From positions 50,077 to 114,076 of the forward strand of contig SZOS01000004.1 of NCBI GenBank assembly GCA_030263295.1: a DNA stretch of 64,000 nucleotides, in the 5' to 3' direction. The stretch comes from Dokdonella_A sp014338185. GTDB taxonomy: Bacteria > Pseudomonadota > Gammaproteobacteria > Xanthomonadales > Rhodanobacteraceae. The notes beneath the pieces are model-generated. The model did no database searches and had not been told where the DNA came from. It saw nothing but the letters and a program-made list of their open reading frames with translations. Positions 63,195 to 64,000 of this stretch are shown here, piece after piece (positions within the stretch are counted from its first letter, which is position 1; every line of letters starts with the position of its first letter). The translations under genes were made by a program, and so were the position numbers.

Positions 63195-63259
63195 CGCCCG
63201 AGCATACCAACATGGCCGCACTTGCTAGACTGCCGCCATTGCCACCAGCCGGTCACAGC

Positions 63260-63826
63260 ATGCAAGACGACAGCCACCTGATCTGGATCGATCTGGAAAT
63301 GACCGGCCTGGATCCCGATACCGACTCGATCATCGAGATCGCCACGGCCGTGACCGACAAGGATCTCAACGTGCTGGCCGAGGGGCCCGAGTTCGCGATT
63401 GCGCATCCGCTGGCGCGGCTCGAGGCGATGGACGACTGGAACCGCAATCAGCACCGCAAGTCGGGCCTGTGGCAGCGGGTGCTCGCCTCGACGGTGGACC
63501 TCGCCGAGGCCGAAGCCCGCACGGTCGAGTTCCTGCACGCCTGGGTCGCAGCTGGCAAGTCGCCCATGTGCGGCAATTCGATCTGCCAGGACCGGCGTTT
63601 CCTGTATCGACTCATGCCGCGGCTGGAGCGCTACTTCCACTACCGCAACCTGGATGTGTCGACGATCAAGGAGCTCGCGCGGCGCTGGGCGCCCGAGGTG
63701 GCGCACGGCTTCAGCAAGGACTCGGCCCACACCGCGCTGAGTGACGTGCGCGATTCGATCGCGGAACTGCGCTACTACCGTCCCTTCCTCGGTCGAGTGG
63801 GCGCGCTCTCGTCCGTCCCGACCTGA
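63260..63826 (+). CDS. orn: Oligoribonuclease
   Basis: Orn degrades 2- to 5-mer RNAs and the linear dinucleotides from cyclic-di-GMP turnover. The 188-residue protein carries the DEDDh residues in LIWIDLEMTGLDPDTD, MCGNSICQDRRFLYRLMP and HTALSDVRDSIAELRYYR, with the dimer-forming YFHYRNLDVSTIKELARRW. The ATG at 63260 gives the usual short N-terminus. It is divergent from sbcB with a 65-base gap that must hold both promoters. Confidence 0.96.
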   Translation: MQDDSHLIWIDLEMTGLDPDTDSIIEIATAVTDKDLNVLAEGPEFAIAHPLARLEAMDDWNRNQHRKSGLWQRVLASTVDLAEAEARTVEFLHAWVAAGKSPMCGNSICQDRRFLYRLMPRLERYFHYRNLDVSTIKELARRWAPEVAHGFSKDSAHTALSDVRDSIAELRYYRPFLGRVGALSSVPT

Positions 63827-63901
63827 GCGGCGCGGCGGGACCAGCCGCGCCACGCGCCCTTGCAGCGCCGTCGCGCGCGGCCACGATGCAGTGCCGACCG
63901 C

Positions 63902-63931
63902 AAAAAAAAACGGCCCCGTTGCCGGGGCCGT
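63902..63931 (-). terminator. Rho-independent terminator for the minus-strand gene at the right edge
   Basis: A 9-bp stem ACGGCCCCG / CGGGGCCGT with loop TTGC is followed, on the minus strand, by a run of nine T. On the plus strand there is no T-run, so it serves the gene entering from the right, not orn. Confidence 0.92.
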
Positions 63932-63955
63932 CGAAGTGTGCGCAGGGGTGGACGA

Positions 63956-64000
63956 TTACGGGATCGTGATCGCCGCGCCGGTGCGGTCGTAGGCGTACTC
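63956..64000 (-). CDS. C-terminal 14 codons of an unidentified protein
   Basis: The minus strand reads EYAYDRTGAAITIP and then TAA, in frame to the window edge, 25 bases before a strong terminator in the same direction. The placement and the terminator make a real gene end likely. The fragment is too short to identify. Confidence 0.6.
   Translation of the reverse strand, partial: EYAYDRTGAAITIP

Overview
The window is GC-rich, densely coding chromosomal DNA from a gammaproteobacterium, most likely of the order Lysobacterales (Xanthomonadales), family Rhodanobacteraceae or a close relative. The evidence is the mix of gammaproteobacterial synteny (scpA-scpB-rluB beside smc-zipA; alaS-csrA-tRNA-Ser-tRNA-Arg; tig-clpP-clpX-lon-hupB-tRNA-Val-ppiD), the presence of ZipA, EpmA, oligoribonuclease and exonuclease I, and secreted proteins of a style common in that order. 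The genus cannot be fixed from this sequence alone. No phage, transposase, CRISPR array or rRNA was seen.

Left part (1-24,450) is housekeeping. It holds a truncated DMT-family permease, a class IV aminotransferase, a CsgG-like protein, the condensin set (ScpA, ScpB and, on the other strand, Smc), the pseudouridine synthase RluB, a YciI/BolA pair, ZipA, RecX, AlaS and CsrA. Next comes a run of seven tRNA genes (Ser, Arg, Pro, Arg, His, Lys, Leu), then the protein quality-control block trigger factor-ClpP-ClpX-Lon, histone-like HU, tRNA-Val and the periplasmic-facing chaperone PpiD. Recognisable promoters precede csrA and hupB, and hairpin terminators follow tRNA-Arg and tRNA-Val.

Middle part (24,669-41,796) is metabolic and redox. 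PEP synthase (PpsA) and its regulatory kinase/phosphorylase (PpsR) lie about 10 kb apart. Between them sits an ArsR-type repressor with the two-cysteine spacing of persulfide sensors, facing a nine-gene plus-strand cluster: sulfide:quinone oxidoreductase, a DUF2892 membrane protein, an RND efflux adaptor and pump, a haem-motif DUF3365 protein, an OsmC-like thiol protein, thioredoxin 2, a rhodanese-loop DUF442 lipoprotein and a second SQR-like flavoprotein. I read this as a sulfide/persulfide sensing, oxidation and export unit. After PpsR come a DUF4199 membrane protein, the peroxide-defence pair AhpC-AhpF under a convincing OxyR-type promoter, and the divergent EF-P modification enzyme EpmA.

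The most distinctive region is a 14-kb minus-strand operon (41,797-55,879): HlyD-type adaptor, MacB-type ATPase, three double-length and one single-length MacB/FtsX-type permease, a second ATPase, a sigma-54 response regulator and its sensor kinase. Upstream of the first gene is a near-consensus sigma-54 promoter, with two inverted repeats where activator sites would be expected. The operon therefore appears to encode its own enhancer-binding activator.

The right end (56,211-64,000) contains a secreted Ig/BACON-like protein, a SAM-dependent methyltransferase, a two-gene secreted unit (alpha/beta hydrolase plus DUF4785 protein), a DUF2461 protein, exonuclease I and oligoribonuclease. It ends in the last 14 codons of a minus-strand gene that has its own terminator. 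All function calls come from reading motifs by eye; no database search was run.
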